NCBI GenBank assembly: GCA_000349905.1
Contig: KB722738.1
Location: forward strand, 1,749,132 to 1,813,131
DNA length: 64,000 nt
Source of the DNA: Volvariella volvacea V23
Lineage: Eukaryota; Basidiomycota; Agaricomycetes; Agaricales; Pluteaceae
Reading direction: 5' to 3'
The notes beneath the pieces were generated by a model. That model made no database searches. It saw nothing but the letters and a program-made list of their open reading frames with translations, and had not been told where the DNA came from. Position 1 is the stretch's first letter, and every line of letters begins with the position of its first letter. The translations under genes and the position numbers were made by a program. Shown piece after piece: positions 25,374 to 37,400 of the stretch.

Positions 25374-27288
25374 ATGACAAGCTCTCCTCCCGATATCTCG
25401 ACTCTTTCAATTTCTTCTCAGCAACGTCTTCATGACTCTTACGATTATGAAGGCAATGGTGGTTCTGCTGCTCGCCCACAGTACCATTTCGCCACTTCCA
25501 CGGGTATTCCTGCCCAGACCCAGTACAGCCCTTTGGCCGGAGTGAGCCAGTCTCCTCTCAAACCAAAGCCCGCTCGTAATTCCATTCCAACCGTATGCCC
25601 TTTTTTTCGCGATCTCTCCTTGATGACGGCTCCCATCTTACCTTTCTCCTTTCTCCTTTCTCCTTTTCTAATTTCTCTTAGCAATGGCTCGACAACGCCA
25701 CCGATACTCGTGCTCGTTCTCCCAACAACAATTCCGATTCCTCCTACACGGGTGGTTCCCCCCCATTGGGCCATATCAATGCTCCCCCACTTGCTCAACC
25801 TAATTCAGCCGTTAATGAAGACGAAATCATTCCTACAGCCATCGTCATCAAAAATATACCTTTCAATGTCAAACGTGAAACTCTCCTTGATATTATTGTT
25901 CGTCTTTTTCATCGATCCCCTTTACTCCTCCTTCACAATGGTGGAATGCCTGATCACTAATTTGCCTTATTTTCTTGTCTCCTCTTTTTTTTTTTTCTGC
26001 GTCGTCAGGCTTCTTTGTCTATTCCTACTCCATATGCTTTCAATTATCATCTTGATCAGCAGGGCTCGTTCCGTGGATTGGCTTTTGCCAACTTCCGTCA
26101 AGCCGCCGATGCCGATGCTGTCGTTGCTGCCCTGAACGGATTCGATGTCCAAGGCCGAAAATTGCGCGTTGAATACAAGAAGGTCTTGCAAGCTGGTGAA
26201 AAAGAGCGAATTGAGAGGGAAAAGGCCATCCGTCGTATGCGTTCCATGCAGCTCGAAAAGGAACAACAAGCAGCGGCAGTGGCAGCTACTGCTGGTGCTA
26301 CGATGTATGATAATTACTCCGCCTTATCAGACTTTTCGAGTCAGCGATCCTTTACCGGTTATCAGCAACAGCAACAATACTCTCCTCCAGGTCTCAACGC
26401 CTTATCGACGGGCCAGTACGGCCTTTCCCTGAACACGAGTAACATCGTACCCCAGCCGTCAACCCCTACTCCAAGTGCTTCTGACAAAGGGTCCAACAGC
26501 GAACTCGACTTGAATGATCCTGCTACACTAGAAATTTATTCTCGAATCTTGTTGTTCAAGGATGATCGCATGCGCGACGAACTGGCTTTCTCTAGGACAT
26601 TAACGCCCAAGCAACGGCGCATCGTGCATCTGGTTGCGCAGAAACTCGGCGTCTACCACTACTCCGTTGGGGAAGGTGAAGAACGCTATGCTGTGGTCAC
26701 TCGTATCGACCCTAACAGGGTACGTATGCCGGTTTTGTGCTGAGTCAACCTAACTGACCTACAACTTGGCGCCACCTGTAGCAACAAGGCCAGAGACAGA
26801 CTTCTCATACCTTGTCTCGAGCACCCTCCGCTTATCTCACCCCGTCTGGTCAAGTTCCTCAGGCGGCAAATACGCTTCGAGTAAAGAAATCTATGCCAGA
26901 TATGAAGACATTGCACTCGCAAACACCTCGGCTCCATCCTCGTTCCTCCAATGGGAATATCCGCGAAGGATACGCAACTATTGCTTCACCCTCCCGTCGT
27001 GTGTCCGCTGGGTTTGGTTCTCTATTTGGTAATGGCACACCGTTCGGGGGTTCATCTGTTCCACCAGTTCCTAGCTTACCAGCTTCTATTGGTTCTTCAT
27101 CCTTGAACAACGGCCATGACTCCCCGACCACAAGCACTGGCGTTGTTCGACAACCCCGTGGCCCCGGTGCTGGAGGATTCGGTAGCAGGAGAGATAGCAG
27201 AGTTGGGGCAAGTGAAAGTCAAGTTCAAACCGCGACCGCTGCACGAGGTGGGCTCGAAGCTCAGACTTACGAACCACTGGAAATCTAA
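25374..27288 (+). CDS. RRM and R3H domain RNA-binding protein (Pin4/Cip1-Cip2 type)
   Basis: Fungal relatives are S. cerevisiae Pin4/Mdt1 and S. pombe Cip1/Cip2, cytoplasmic RNA-binding proteins linked to checkpoint and stress response. The start MTSSPPDISTLSISSQQRLH at 25374 is in a disordered Ser/Thr-rich region. After introns an RRM begins at about 25.84 kb (TAIVIKNIPFNVKRETLLDI as RNP2 region, then GSFRGLAFANFRQAADADAV as RNP1) and ends KLRVEYKKVLQAGEKERIER, the characteristic continuation of this family. A Gln-rich linker follows, then an R3H domain (LNDPATLEIYSRILLFKDDR, PKQRRIVHLVAQKLGVYHYS). The tail is disordered and contains SRAPSAYLTPSG. The stop lies at 27286-27288. Confidence 0.9.
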
Positions 27289-27786
27289 TACATGGCATTT
27301 GTCAGTCCGTGCAGATAGCTCGCAGGGTGAAGATGGTCGAGGGCAATAATTGGTTTTCAGCTCGATTGGTTTCAACTTAATTCGCGCTGCTCTTGCAACT
27401 TTACTAGCAACGCGCCTGATACTTCTTTTGACCTCGCATTACGTCCTTTAGTTTTCTTTGTGATCTACAGATGCATGCTATACGCAAAAGCCTTCCAGTC
27501 CTTTCCGTTTTCTTTCTGATTTCGAGATGTTACAATAACAGGGTTTGTTCTCTTAACTCTACCCATTCTATACGTCCTTGATTGTTATTACTCGCCATGT
27601 GGTTTCCTCTCCCCCAAATTCCTTTCGACTCGATGGTCACTTCCGTGGATCGGTGCTCCTGTAACCTACATACACCATTTAAAAGTCCTAGTTCGTCAAT
27701 CTAGCATGACCATATAAAGGAAACCGACGATCACGTGAAAATTTAGAAAAACGGGCTGGCAAGCAAAGTTTCTCTAATCTGGTTAG
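27289..27786. other. Tandem intergenic region
   Basis: About 500 bp between the RRM/R3H gene stop and the NUC1 start codon. The first part is T-rich, like a 3' untranslated region, and the last 100 bp would hold the NUC1 promoter. No RNA gene, repeat or extra coding exon was recognised. Confidence 0.4.
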
Positions 27787-29132
27787 ATGCCTGGCGCACT
27801 CGTCCACGCTGCTGTATTCGCCGCCGGTGCTCTGGTTGGTGGTGGCATTGCTGCTGTTACAACCGCGAACAGAAGGTCTGCCGTCCCCATCCACACAGCT
27901 CCATCGCAGACACAAGACTCCACCCTCCCAGTTCTACGCCTCGACCAGCAGACTGGACAAGCTACACTATCTGAAGCTACCTCGCAGCTGCCTTCCTCTA
28001 CTCCAGTCTTAAAATACGGTAATCCTGGGCCCATCTCGGACTTGCTCGTCAGGAAAGCCTATGTCACTGCATATGACAGAAGGTTGAGGCACCCTGTGTG
28101 GGTATGTCAGCAAGCGTATTTTCGCCTTTGTCTGCATCTTCACTGACAAAAATGCTATGCAGACAGCAGAGCACCTCACAGCAGCTTCGCTCTCTCGTGG
28201 TACAGATGCTGACCGCTCAAAGTCTACTTTTGTTGAGGATGCAGCGATTCCTCAAATGTTTCGAGCAACACTGAAAGATTACTTCCGGAGTGGTTATGAC
28301 CGTGGACATATGTAAGCTCGTTTCATAGCCCCTCCATCCACTTCACCAACATATCATGTATAGGGTACCCGCTGCAGATGCCAAGACCTCGCAGGTTTGT
28401 CTATTTCGCGTTGTTTTGCGAGCACTCACCAAGAGCATTCCAATTTCCAGGACGCGATGGACGAAACATTTCTTCTGTCCAATATCGCACCTCAGGTTGG
28501 TGATGGATTTAACCGACACTGTGAGTTCGGTGACTGCAATCAATCACTTCCAAGTTGACGGGCTTCTTAGATTGGGCATACTTAGAAGATTGGTGCAGGA
28601 AACTCACACAACAATTCGCCGATGTCTACGTTTTTACCGTTCCCTTATACCTTCCCCGTCTACATCCTGACGGAAAATATCGCATTGTGGGTTAGAACGG
28701 TCGCCTTTGATATGCTTACATTGATGGTGTTTGCAGACACATGAAGTCATTGGTTCCCCACCCAATGTGGGAGTGCCTACGCATTTTGCCAAGGTGGTCC
28801 TAGCTTCGAAGCCCGTTTCCCCCACCCAACCCGATGTTCATGAAATTTCAACTGGAGCATTTGTGCTGCCCAATGCCATTATACCGGACGAGGCACCACT
28901 AGAAAGTTTCATCACCCCAGGTGTGTCCTGTCTGAATAATACTCCAGTGTTGGTTGGTACTAACACACATACAGTGGAGGCAGTTGAACGTGCTGCTGGT
29001 ATCACACTGTTTTCTGACACAATAAAATCGTCGTCCAAGCACATTTGCAAAACTACCAAATGCCAAGTTATCATTCGAAGATTTGATGACGCTCGGAAGG
29101 GAGCTAAAGCTATTGCCCCGCCTAGCCGTTAA
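27787..29132 (+). CDS. NUC1: Mitochondrial DNA/RNA non-specific endonuclease (EndoG type)
   Basis: The fungal endonuclease G orthologue, a mitochondrial sugar-non-specific nuclease of the beta-beta-alpha-metal fold. The start at 27787 gives MPGALVHAAVFAAGALVGGG, a short hydrophobic anchor/targeting segment, then a linker, then VLKYGNPGPISDLLVRKAYV. Exons joined across short introns give TAEHLTAASLSRGTDADRSK and the catalytic motif YDRGHMVPAAD (split by an intron near 28.31-28.36 kb), whose His is the general base. DETFLLSNIAPQVGDGFNRH carries the downstream Asn metal ligand, and YVFTVPLYLPRL follows. Two further introns precede the C-terminal end with the stop at 29130-29132. Length (about 330 residues) and motif spacing fit the family. 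Confidence 0.93.
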
Positions 29133-29189
29133 TTGTGCACCAATTAATGTTAGTGATAACTAGAAAGACTAAGACACAGTATTATAGAG

Positions 29190-30195
29190 CTAATAGTCTG
29201 ACAACATGTCCTTCACATTCAACCAGTAATCTCCATCGACTCGCTCTCCAATTTCTTGCTTAGTGAGCCATGCAAAGTCAGTGAGATTGGCATTTTGCAG
29301 CTTGGCTTGGCCTGCCATTATGTGCGCTTTATAGAAGAAGATAATATCCTTTTCGGTGTCAGTACTATTTACCACACCAGCAAGATAGTTGCTCACCTCA
29401 GGAGTATTAGGACTAGCTTGAGGTTTGTAAACGCCAATTGGATTGCGGCTGACAATCCAAGTATCCATATGTTGTCCGCATTCGGCGTAGAGATCCCGCT
29501 GAGCAGCCTAGCAAAGGAATGAGCGCAGAATCATGCTGCTAATAAGCGGACGCACCTGATGGAGAAACTCTCCCTTCTGGACATCCCCTTGAGGGAAGCG
29601 CCATGCGTTCTCGTCCCGTACAATGAGGTAGACATTGCGTTTACCTTTGCGATCCAGACTCTTATAGTCGAGTTTGGTATCTGCCTCATGAACTCGCGGC
29701 ATCAGTATCTCTCCTTCGCCTTCCTGCTGGCTCAACTGCTCGACTGCCGCTTTGTCTGCTGCCGCCTTTTCGTCAGAAATGAACTGTGCCTGCGCAAAAT
29801 CAGGGCCAAAGGCCTTTTTCTCCCTCTCCAATTCTTCCAGGTTGAACCTAGTTTCTAGGAGAGAGCCTTGTTTGAAGTAAAAGTCGTAAGGGAACGGGTT
29901 GTGAAGAGCACGCCGGATGCGTTGCTGGTAGGCATAATACGCTCGTTCAAAGTCGGATGGTGTTCTAGTGACAATTGGGGAGCGGTTGACGATGATTGCC
30001 GTTTTGAGGTTGGGTCTGAGGGACTTTGGGGATCTGGGGGGGTCAGGAGTGGTAGAGGAAAGGCTGTCGAGAGCAAGGAAGCGGCTCTTGGGCTGGAAAA
30101 TGGCTTTGGGAGGATGAGAAGGTTGTGGGGCAAGACTGAAAGCACTCACTTGGGAGCTGTCTTCTACATCGGGCTGCAACTGACTGGAGGACCAT
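29190..30195 (-). CDS. MRPL17: Mitochondrial large-subunit ribosomal protein mL46
   Basis: Mitochondrial 54S ribosomal protein mL46 (yeast Mrpl17), which has a NUDIX-like fold. The long open frame has no ATG at its 5' end. Splicing solves this: ATG at 30195-30193 opens MVLQSVAARCRRQLP, a short basic amphipathic presequence, and a 46-nt intron (30149-30104, GTGAGT...AAAG) joins it in frame to TIFQPKSRFLALDSL. The family core follows: AIIVNRSPIVTRTPSDFERA, YYAYQQRIRRALHNPFPYDF and YFKQGSLLETRFNLEELERE. The NUDIX-like region contains NVYLIVRDENAWRFPQGDVQ, AECGQHMDTWIVSRNPIG and IIFFYKAHIMAG. A last intron near 29.5 kb joins EFLHQ to AAQRDLYAE. The stop lies at 29190. It shares a 115-bp bidirectional promoter with VMA13. 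Confidence 0.92.
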
Positions 30196-30310
30196 GGCTG
30201 ACTGGGGAGACTCTCACAACCCAACGCGGTTGTCCAAATTTTGGGCACGTGGTCTGTGGGAGCGTGATCCCAATCCTGGCCACCCGTCCTGCTCTACCAC
30301 CGCGCCGTTC

Positions 30311-32127
30311 ATGTCGTTATCACTGGTGTCCAACCCCTACTTGGAGGAGACCTCGTCAAAGATACGCTTCGTCAAGGTCCCATGGGAGGTTCGTCTCTAA
30401 CACCTGCTCCTTGCTCGCCCCACCTCCACTCGCCCACAGGGATACCAACGCGCAGGTCATGTCACAACTGAAGAGCTATCGCTGATCAAGAAGGTTGCTC
30501 AGCAAACAAAGAGCAAGAACGAACCACTCCTGCTATCAGAGGGGCCGGCTTATACAGCGTTGTACTTGCGTTTGCTCAAAAAGCTCCAGCGAGTCGATAC
30601 CATGCAGTGTATTCTTGTGCTCATGGGGGACGCACTACAAGGCTTGTAGTTGCACTTGATTCCCGGTCTCTGCCTCACCTACTCTTAGATCATGATGAAA
30701 GAGTGCCTCTTTTTACCAGAGCAGCCGAGTTGGACCCCGAACTGCCTTATGTCCCGTTGCTTCGGTTCGTTCTGATGATTCCCTCTGGAGTTGTGCTCAT
30801 CCAGTTGGTAGAGCCCTGGAGTCCCAGGACGAGTTTGTACAGCTGAAGGCCGCTCAAATCTTGGCCATATTGCTCAGGTTTATTCTTTTATTCATGATAA
30901 TGTTTGATGGTAATACTTGTCGATGTAGCTCACCCTCTACTGTCATTCTACAACACCACCTACAAGCATTCCTTAAAATACTCGCCTCATTAGTCCAGGG
31001 AGTATCCCCTAACAAGCGCGAAATTGCCGTTCAATGCGTCGAAGCCATTCTCTCCCGCTCGGAAACCCGTCATGTTGTCTGGGCTGTTCCAGGCATCCTC
31101 GTGGGGTACGCCGTTCCACACCAGTTGATATGATTGCACTACTTACATACGTTAGATTGGTAAATGTGCTCAAATGTAACCCTGGCCCACAAATGAGCTA
31201 CCAAGTTGCTTTCTGCTTCTGGTTATTATCATTCCGCCAGGACATTGCAGAAGAGCTTAATGGGTAAATGGCTTTGGATTCCTTGCGTTATCTTATCGCT
31301 TACATGTTAACAGAAAGTATGATGTCATTCCTTTGTTGACTGATACTGCCCGAGTTGCTGTCAAGGAAAAGGTCATCCGCGTCATAATGGCAACATTCCG
31401 GGTGAGCTCAGGACACCTACTCTCGCCTTCTGGTGCACCTGACATGATCCTAGAACTTGGTTACCAAGGCTCCTGCGGCTAATTTACCGGCAATGCTCGT
31501 GGCCCAGCTACTCCCGTTTGTCAAGAACTTGTCTACACGAAAATGGACCGACGAGGATATTTTGGAGGATGTAGTCTTTCTTAGGGATGAACTCAACCAA
31601 CGTTTCCAAAGTCTGACGTGCGTTTCATGTCTTTCCAGCTGATCAGGGGTTTCACTGTCAGATCTGCAGGACTTATGATGAATATACATCAGAGTTAGCG
31701 TCAGGCCATCTTTCTTGGACACCAGTCCACGAATCAGATGATTTTTGGAAGGAGAACGCTGCGAAACTAAACGAAAGAGATTACCAACAGCTAAGGTTAT
31801 TGATATGATATTTGACTCTGAAAGTTCACCAATTTTGTGCTTCAAAGGCTTCTCATCAACATATTGAATAGTGCCACAGAACCGGTTGTTCTTGCTGTTG
31901 CCGTCCATGATGTCGGACAATACGTGAAACACTATGATAGAGGAAAGAAGTATGTACCTTCACAAGTGGTGGGAAACGTCTAATTACTCAAAACTCATAG
32001 GGTCGTGACCCAGTTGGGAGCAAAAGAAAGAGTTATGGATTTAATGACCCACGAGAACTCTGATGTTCGCTATCGTGCCTTGATATCCGTCCAACAACTC
32101 ATTAGCCAACCTTGGGTTATGACGTGA
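30311..32127 (+). CDS. VMA13: V-type proton ATPase subunit H
   Basis: Subunit H (Vma13) activates the V-ATPase and blocks ATP hydrolysis by free V1, at the vacuolar and endosomal membranes. The start MSLSLVSNPYLEETSSKIRF at 30311 splices into GYQRAGHVTTEELSLIKKVA. The armadillo/HEAT-type body contains ALYLRLLKKLQRVDTMQCIL, RAAELDPELPYVPLLR, LVNVLKCNPGPQMSYQVAFC and FWLLSFRQDIAEELNG. The C-terminal domain contains DVIPLLTDTARVAVKEKVIR, LSTRKWTDEDILEDVVFLRD, HESDDFWKENAAKLNERDYQ, VLAVAVHDVGQYVKHYDRGK and HENSDVRYRALISVQQLISQ, then PWVMT and TGA at 32125-32127. About ten introns are crossed. Motifs and length fit Vma13 well. Its 3' end is 86 bp from the convergent TRAPPC13 stop. Confidence 0.95.
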
Positions 32128-32213
32128 TGTAGATAATTGGCGCCTTCGTCTTGAATCGTCCAGCTTTCCTTACAACGTAAGAACACCACGATGTACACCT
32201 GCAAGCATTCTAA

Positions 32214-34172
32214 TTATACAACCCACACTTCTCCGATGCTATCCCAATAGGCCAAAATTCGTGGGGTGTGTTGTCGTCCCCTTATCTCAGTTTGATCATC
32301 CACATAATCCAAATCGGGAATGGATAATACTCGCAAGGGACCAATGGTGTGGAAACCGGTCCTCAAAGCTATGAATGTGAGCTCGAATTCATGGGCCCCC
32401 ACCCAGGTTTGTTCAGCATCGGTGACCTGTAGTTCAGCTGCTCGAAGTTGGATTGTTGTGGACATCGCTGAAGGCCCACATAACATAGCTCGGGGTGTGT
32501 GGCTACCTAATGAAGGCTGATAAAATGGACCGGGTAGTGGGGGATTCACTTCGTCGCCGATGGAGAGAACATAATCAACCTTTGGGGCGCTAGGACCCAG
32601 CGCTTTGTCAGGAGCAACCATGTTAGACACTCCAGCAAGGTTGGGGGCCGATACTGATTCCGAGGATAGCGAAATCCGCGAACCAGCTCGCTCAGCGTGC
32701 ACAATATTTCCTAGCGACTTAGTTGTGTCTGATTGCGCCTGCAGGTACTGGATCACCAAAGCCTGCTCCTGTTTGACACCAATAAATTGGGTCGAAATTG
32801 AGAGTAAAAGTGACACTGTAAAAGCTTTGCCAGCCCGTATTTGATCTCGGGGAATTTCACGAACAAGGAGGTGAACATCATAATCTAGGTAGGTTTGGTT
32901 TGAGGCCGATTGTGCAACATCGATTGAGGCGTGCTTTCGTGATGGCGACTCTGTGCGGGGTGGGGGGGTATTAGGTCGTGAATGACCTGTAGGCTGTGTC
33001 CGAAGAGGCATTAATGCATGTGCCGGACGTTTAATATGGAGAGGAAGGGCAGGGACCGGTTGGACAGGTTTCGCGGGCGCTGAAATCCTCCGGAATAGTG
33101 TGGAGGTCAAAAGTCTCCCTGGTTCTCCAAAAGATGAGCGCCAAGAGAGATCCAACCGACCCAGCCCGATGAGTAGGTCGGAGGTAGGAGTAGTCAATGG
33201 CGACTGCTGGGGTGATAAAATGTATAAGTGTTGTTGGACGTCCTGAGGTTGCATGAGATTGATGGTGCTGTCCGCGCTATTCAAGTCGCTGGTGGAAATC
33301 ACGACCCAGTCTTCCGTCGGTACAAATTGAAATTTCTCGAAATATAGGGAATTGGCCGTATGATTTTGGACGTGGATCTCAAGGAAGATTTTATCACGTT
33401 CCGAAAGGGTATGGCAACCCGACGATGGCCTGGGGGTATGAACTTTAGTTTTCACTGACAATGGGTTCGTGACCTTGTACCCAATAAGTCCTATCATGTA
33501 GGAGCTAAGTACTAGTGAACTCACTGGAAATTTATAGTACTTCCTGAGTGTTTGCCATTCAGATTCAATTAGTGTCGTGTTTGATTGAGTGCGATGTGTA
33601 ATCGTACACCCAAGCACATGCTGCCCTAGTTCTTTCACTTCGTGTTGAACCACACACTGCATACTGTCCATAGCCTTGAGGATGTAATTTTCGCTCCCAA
33701 ATTCTGCTAGTAAGACCTTAGTCGATGCTGTTTGCATTTCCACCCGGAGAAGGACTCCGTATATATCAATAGGCGTCTCGTTATTCACACACAAACAACA
33801 GGAGAATGTTTCTCCCAGTTGTATGGCACCAAAGGACGAAGGGAGTAAGAGAACGTCGGACGCGTGAGTCAAATCTCTTAGTGTTTTGGGGTGGCCAGGT
33901 AACGGAGCGACTCCTTGCAAAGAAAGCATGGAAGCCGTGGAATGGGCCTAAGCACGCACATCCATGCACAAGCAATACGACAGGAAGTCCGTGAACGTAC
34001 CGAATACGAGGGTGAGCTAGAGAAGAATGGCTGCCATGAACTAGCAATCTCAGGTCGCTAAGTGGGAGGGCGTTATGGCTGTATAGACGAATCATAATGA
34101 TGCACTACGGACCGAGATTCGCATGACTTTAAGTGACAATGGTTGGTTCACCCCTTCCGCTAGTGCTGCCAT
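32214..34172 (-). CDS. TRAPP complex subunit 13 (DUF974)
   Basis: TRAPPC13-family protein, a subunit of the TRAPP tethering complex in secretory traffic and autophagy. The N-terminus needs splicing. Exon 1 (start 34172) encodes MAALAEGVNQPLSLKVMRIS. An intron with GTCCGT donor leads to a small exon RPEIASSWQPFFSSSPSYS, and another intron (donor GTACGT) to AHSTASMLSLQGVAPLPGHP. The LSLKVMR motif is the family N-terminal signature. The body has GAIQLGETFSCCLCVNNETP, VVQHEVKELGQHVLGCTITH, YKFPV, then after a short intron NPLSVKTKVHT, and FLEIHVQNHTANSLYFEKFQ. The C-terminal beta-sandwich contains FELTFIALRTGFHTIGPLRV and ends WDSIGEVWVV. Length about 600 residues. Confidence 0.92.
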
Positions 34173-34321
34173 TGTTGGAAATAGGAAGAGTTCAAGCTGA
34201 AGGATAGGCAATAAACAAGGTTTAAGGGTAGATCCGTTCAATCCAGCTTATGTACTATTATTGTGTAGATTACAAATATGCTTTACTGTTACTACTGGCG
34301 CGATCGTGGGTGATGCGAATG

Positions 34322-34337
34322 AAAAAAAAAAAAAAAA
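34322..34337 (+). repeat. Poly(A) run of 16
   Basis: A 16-base A homopolymer in the spacer between the nucleoporin stop codon and the TRAPPC13 start codon (both genes on the minus strand). It reads as poly(T) on the coding strand, a common promoter feature in fungi. Confidence 0.8.
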
Positions 34338-34457
34338 GGACCAGCTAACATACCCATGACCAAGGCTTAGGAGCATCTGCGACGTTAACAAGCTCAGGAT
34401 CAATCGCAGCAATAAAAATGGTTCTATCGCTCAAGTGCACAAGTATCCAAATCCACA

Positions 34458-37400
34458 TTATCGCTTAACACCGCCCCGTCTTGTGGGCAACTTGCGAATC
34501 TGTCGGCCTCCTGGGGATTGCGCAGTACCCGGGCTAGGAGCTGCTCCAATGGTGAACAAAGCGCCTCCGGACGGCGCAGTTGCATTAAACGGTGACGTTG
34601 GAGTAGATGGTTGGCCAAACCCAGCAAATCCTGACTGGTTCTGTGAGAGGGGTGACGCAGGTGCAGCTGGCGATGTAGGCTGGCTCGACCCAAAAGTAAA
34701 TGGTGCATTAATAGGAGCAGCAGATGTACCGAAGGCGAAGGGCGTTGGTGTTAGCGCTGATGGAGATGCAGGAGCGGATCCTGCTTGCGTCTGAGTTTGT
34801 ACGAACAAATTGCTAGGAGTAGGAGTCCCAAAAGAGAATGGAGTGCTAGTGTTAGCAGGGGTTATGGGTGTAGTGGGCGCATTGAAGGCGAAGGGTGTTG
34901 AGGGGCTAGCTTCAACAGGTTTAGAGCCAAAGGAAAAGCTTGGTGTCTGGTTGGGGAAACTAAATGATGGGGTTTTTGAGGCTTTATCATCGGTGGCGGG
35001 TGACACGAAAGGATTGGAAAATGCAGTTGATGTCTTGAATGAAAATGGACTGCCTGAGGAGGATAGAGGCCCTTGCTGATTGAATTCGGTGGGTGCGGGA
35101 GTGAAGGAGATGCTCATATCGTGCCCTTTCGTACCGTTAATTTGCATATCTCGTGAGGGACTCTCATCCATTCGAATCTCCTGGTCAGTCACAGTTGGGG
35201 GTGTTACGGGCCTTGGAGGAATACTGGGACTGGAAAAAGAAAAAGGCTTTATAGCACTCTCAGTTTCGGGACGAAAAGAAAATGACGATGAATTGGGTGC
35301 AAAGGGAGATGATGAGGGTTTGACTTCTATCCCGAGTACTGGTGTTTCTTTCTTAGACTGTCCGAGGTCGTTGGGCTTTTCAAAGGACAGCTGGGGCGTA
35401 TTGGTAGTGCTGGAGGTTACCTTCTGTTCCGCCGTATTAGCTGCTGTGGGAATTCCTTCTACATTGCTTTTCGAGGATGTCTGGTTGAAAGTAAACGAGT
35501 TTGAAACAATGGGAGGGAACACCGCTGATGGCCTAGATTCCACTGGCGCTTCGGTCGTGTCTGCTGACTTTCTGGCGTCCCCCATAGCACCTTGGTTTAC
35601 CATATCTCGTGCCACCATCGGCTTCACGAAGGCAGACTCTGCCGATTTGGAGAAGGGAAAAGGAGCTAACATTGATGATCGGTCAAGTGGCTTTGGCTCT
35701 GTGCCGAAGATAGCAATGGCCATTGACTTGTCTGAGGTGCTCGTTTCCAGACCCGTGGTGGGAGTACTAATGGAGGCGCGAGTGAACGAAAAATGACTTA
35801 AAGGTGTATTCAACGAGGCTGGAGTGGTCGAACGACCGGCGCTAAGCTGTGAACTAGCGGTGGTTCCTTCACTGTGTTCCGTTATTGTATGTCTAGATTG
35901 ATGGAATATTCCTGTGGCTGATTCCTGGAGAGGTAGCTTGACAACATCGCCGGCTACATTATTGCTGAGTGGTGCAGCAAGCCATGTTGCATTGTTTCCA
36001 CCATCAGGCATTGGTGTAGATGGAGGTGGTGCTACATGTTTGGTGGATTGCGTGGATAACTCTGGAAAGATCGAAGAAAAACTCGCTGAAGGCATCGACA
36101 CCGCAAGAGGCTTGTTGAATGCAGTAGAAGTTGCGAAGAAATTAGGAATGCCTCCAGGCTTTGCAGGTTGGGAGGGAGAATCATCAAACCCGGATAATGG
36201 CTCATCAGAGCCCGTTTCAATGCGTCCGTCCCCTTCAATGGACATAGCTATAGGCTTTGCCTGGGGTTGGTTGGCATTAGGCATAGGCGGAATAGAGGAG
36301 CCTGGAACCAACGAAAATGGCAAAGATAATATAGGCGGCTCCTTGGCATCATCAGAATTAAAGGTGAGTGATCGAGTCTGTTCCAGGGTTAGCGACGGAA
36401 GGAATATTTAGTGGTTTTCCTACCGTATTTGCGAAAGTAAACCCTTTGGGTGGCTCAAATGTAGTTGGTAGGGGTATGTCAGATGATTTTGAGATGACAG
36501 GCTTAGATGGTTCATCCATGACCTCATCAGTGTCATCTTCAAATGCAGCTGAAAATTTTGCTCTATTAGGGCGGGATACAGGACGAGTGATATGTTGTCG
36601 CGATGACTTCGTTCTGCCAATACGGAGAGATGAGACGCCCGGCGGCGGTGCTTGGTGCCAACTAGCTGGTTCAAGCGATTCATTTTTTTTGGGAGATTGG
36701 GGACCATCCTCTTGCCCGCCATTGTTGGCCTGCGTTACTTCTTCAAATTTCTCGGCAACGGGAGGTGCTTCAGATTCCTGCACAACCTGTGGCACTTCTT
36801 CAAGCCGACGCCTGGCTAGCAATTTGCGCATCCCCCCTTCGCCTGCATAGGGTTTGGTTTCGTTGACGGTCTCTTTACCTTTCCCCTGTTTTTTCCCCAA
36901 TTTCTCTCGCCTTTCAGTCTCCTGCATTAGCACAAGTTGGGTCTTTCGTCGAGACTTGAACAAATCAGGGCCTCCGGCGCCCGAAGTAGACAGTAGATTG
37001 CTGCGTAACCGAGTTGGGAGCAGTGGCGTCTTATAAACGTCTAGCTCATGAAGTGCTCTTTCGGCTGGGCTTTGCCGCCCCGCTTCTGGTTAATCATGTT
37101 ATTAGACAACGTTGGAGTCGAGTCAACAAACACTCTACCTTGTATGTCGGAAGGAACGCTGCCNNNNNNNNNNNNNNNNNNNNNNNNNNNNNNNNNNNNN
37201 NNNNNNNNNNNNNNNNNNNNNNNNNNNNNNNNNNNNNNNNNNNNNNNNNNNNNNNNNNNNNNNAAGCACGAGACTACGACTTCGGGATGGTGAACGGACC
37301 TAATGACACCAGAAAAGCTTTAAAAGTCGATAGTAATCCCTAAAATGGTGACGTACAAGTCGGCGTGTGTCCAAAAGTGAGCCAAGCGTAGAGGACGACT

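Noticed and set aside
30194..30310. N-terminal extension of VMA13 beginning MADWGDSHNP
   Set aside because: The family starts near MSLSLVSNP; the extension would overlap the mL46 first exon and shows no conserved features.
34810..35796. Long plus-strand open frames (89 and 238 aa)
   Set aside because: They are antisense to the FG-repeat exon of the nucleoporin; repetitive Ser/Thr/Phe codons keep the opposite strand open, and the peptides look like no protein.
37014..37343. Plus-strand open frames running through the N gap
   Set aside because: They are artefacts of translating N; the region belongs to the minus-strand nucleoporin gene.
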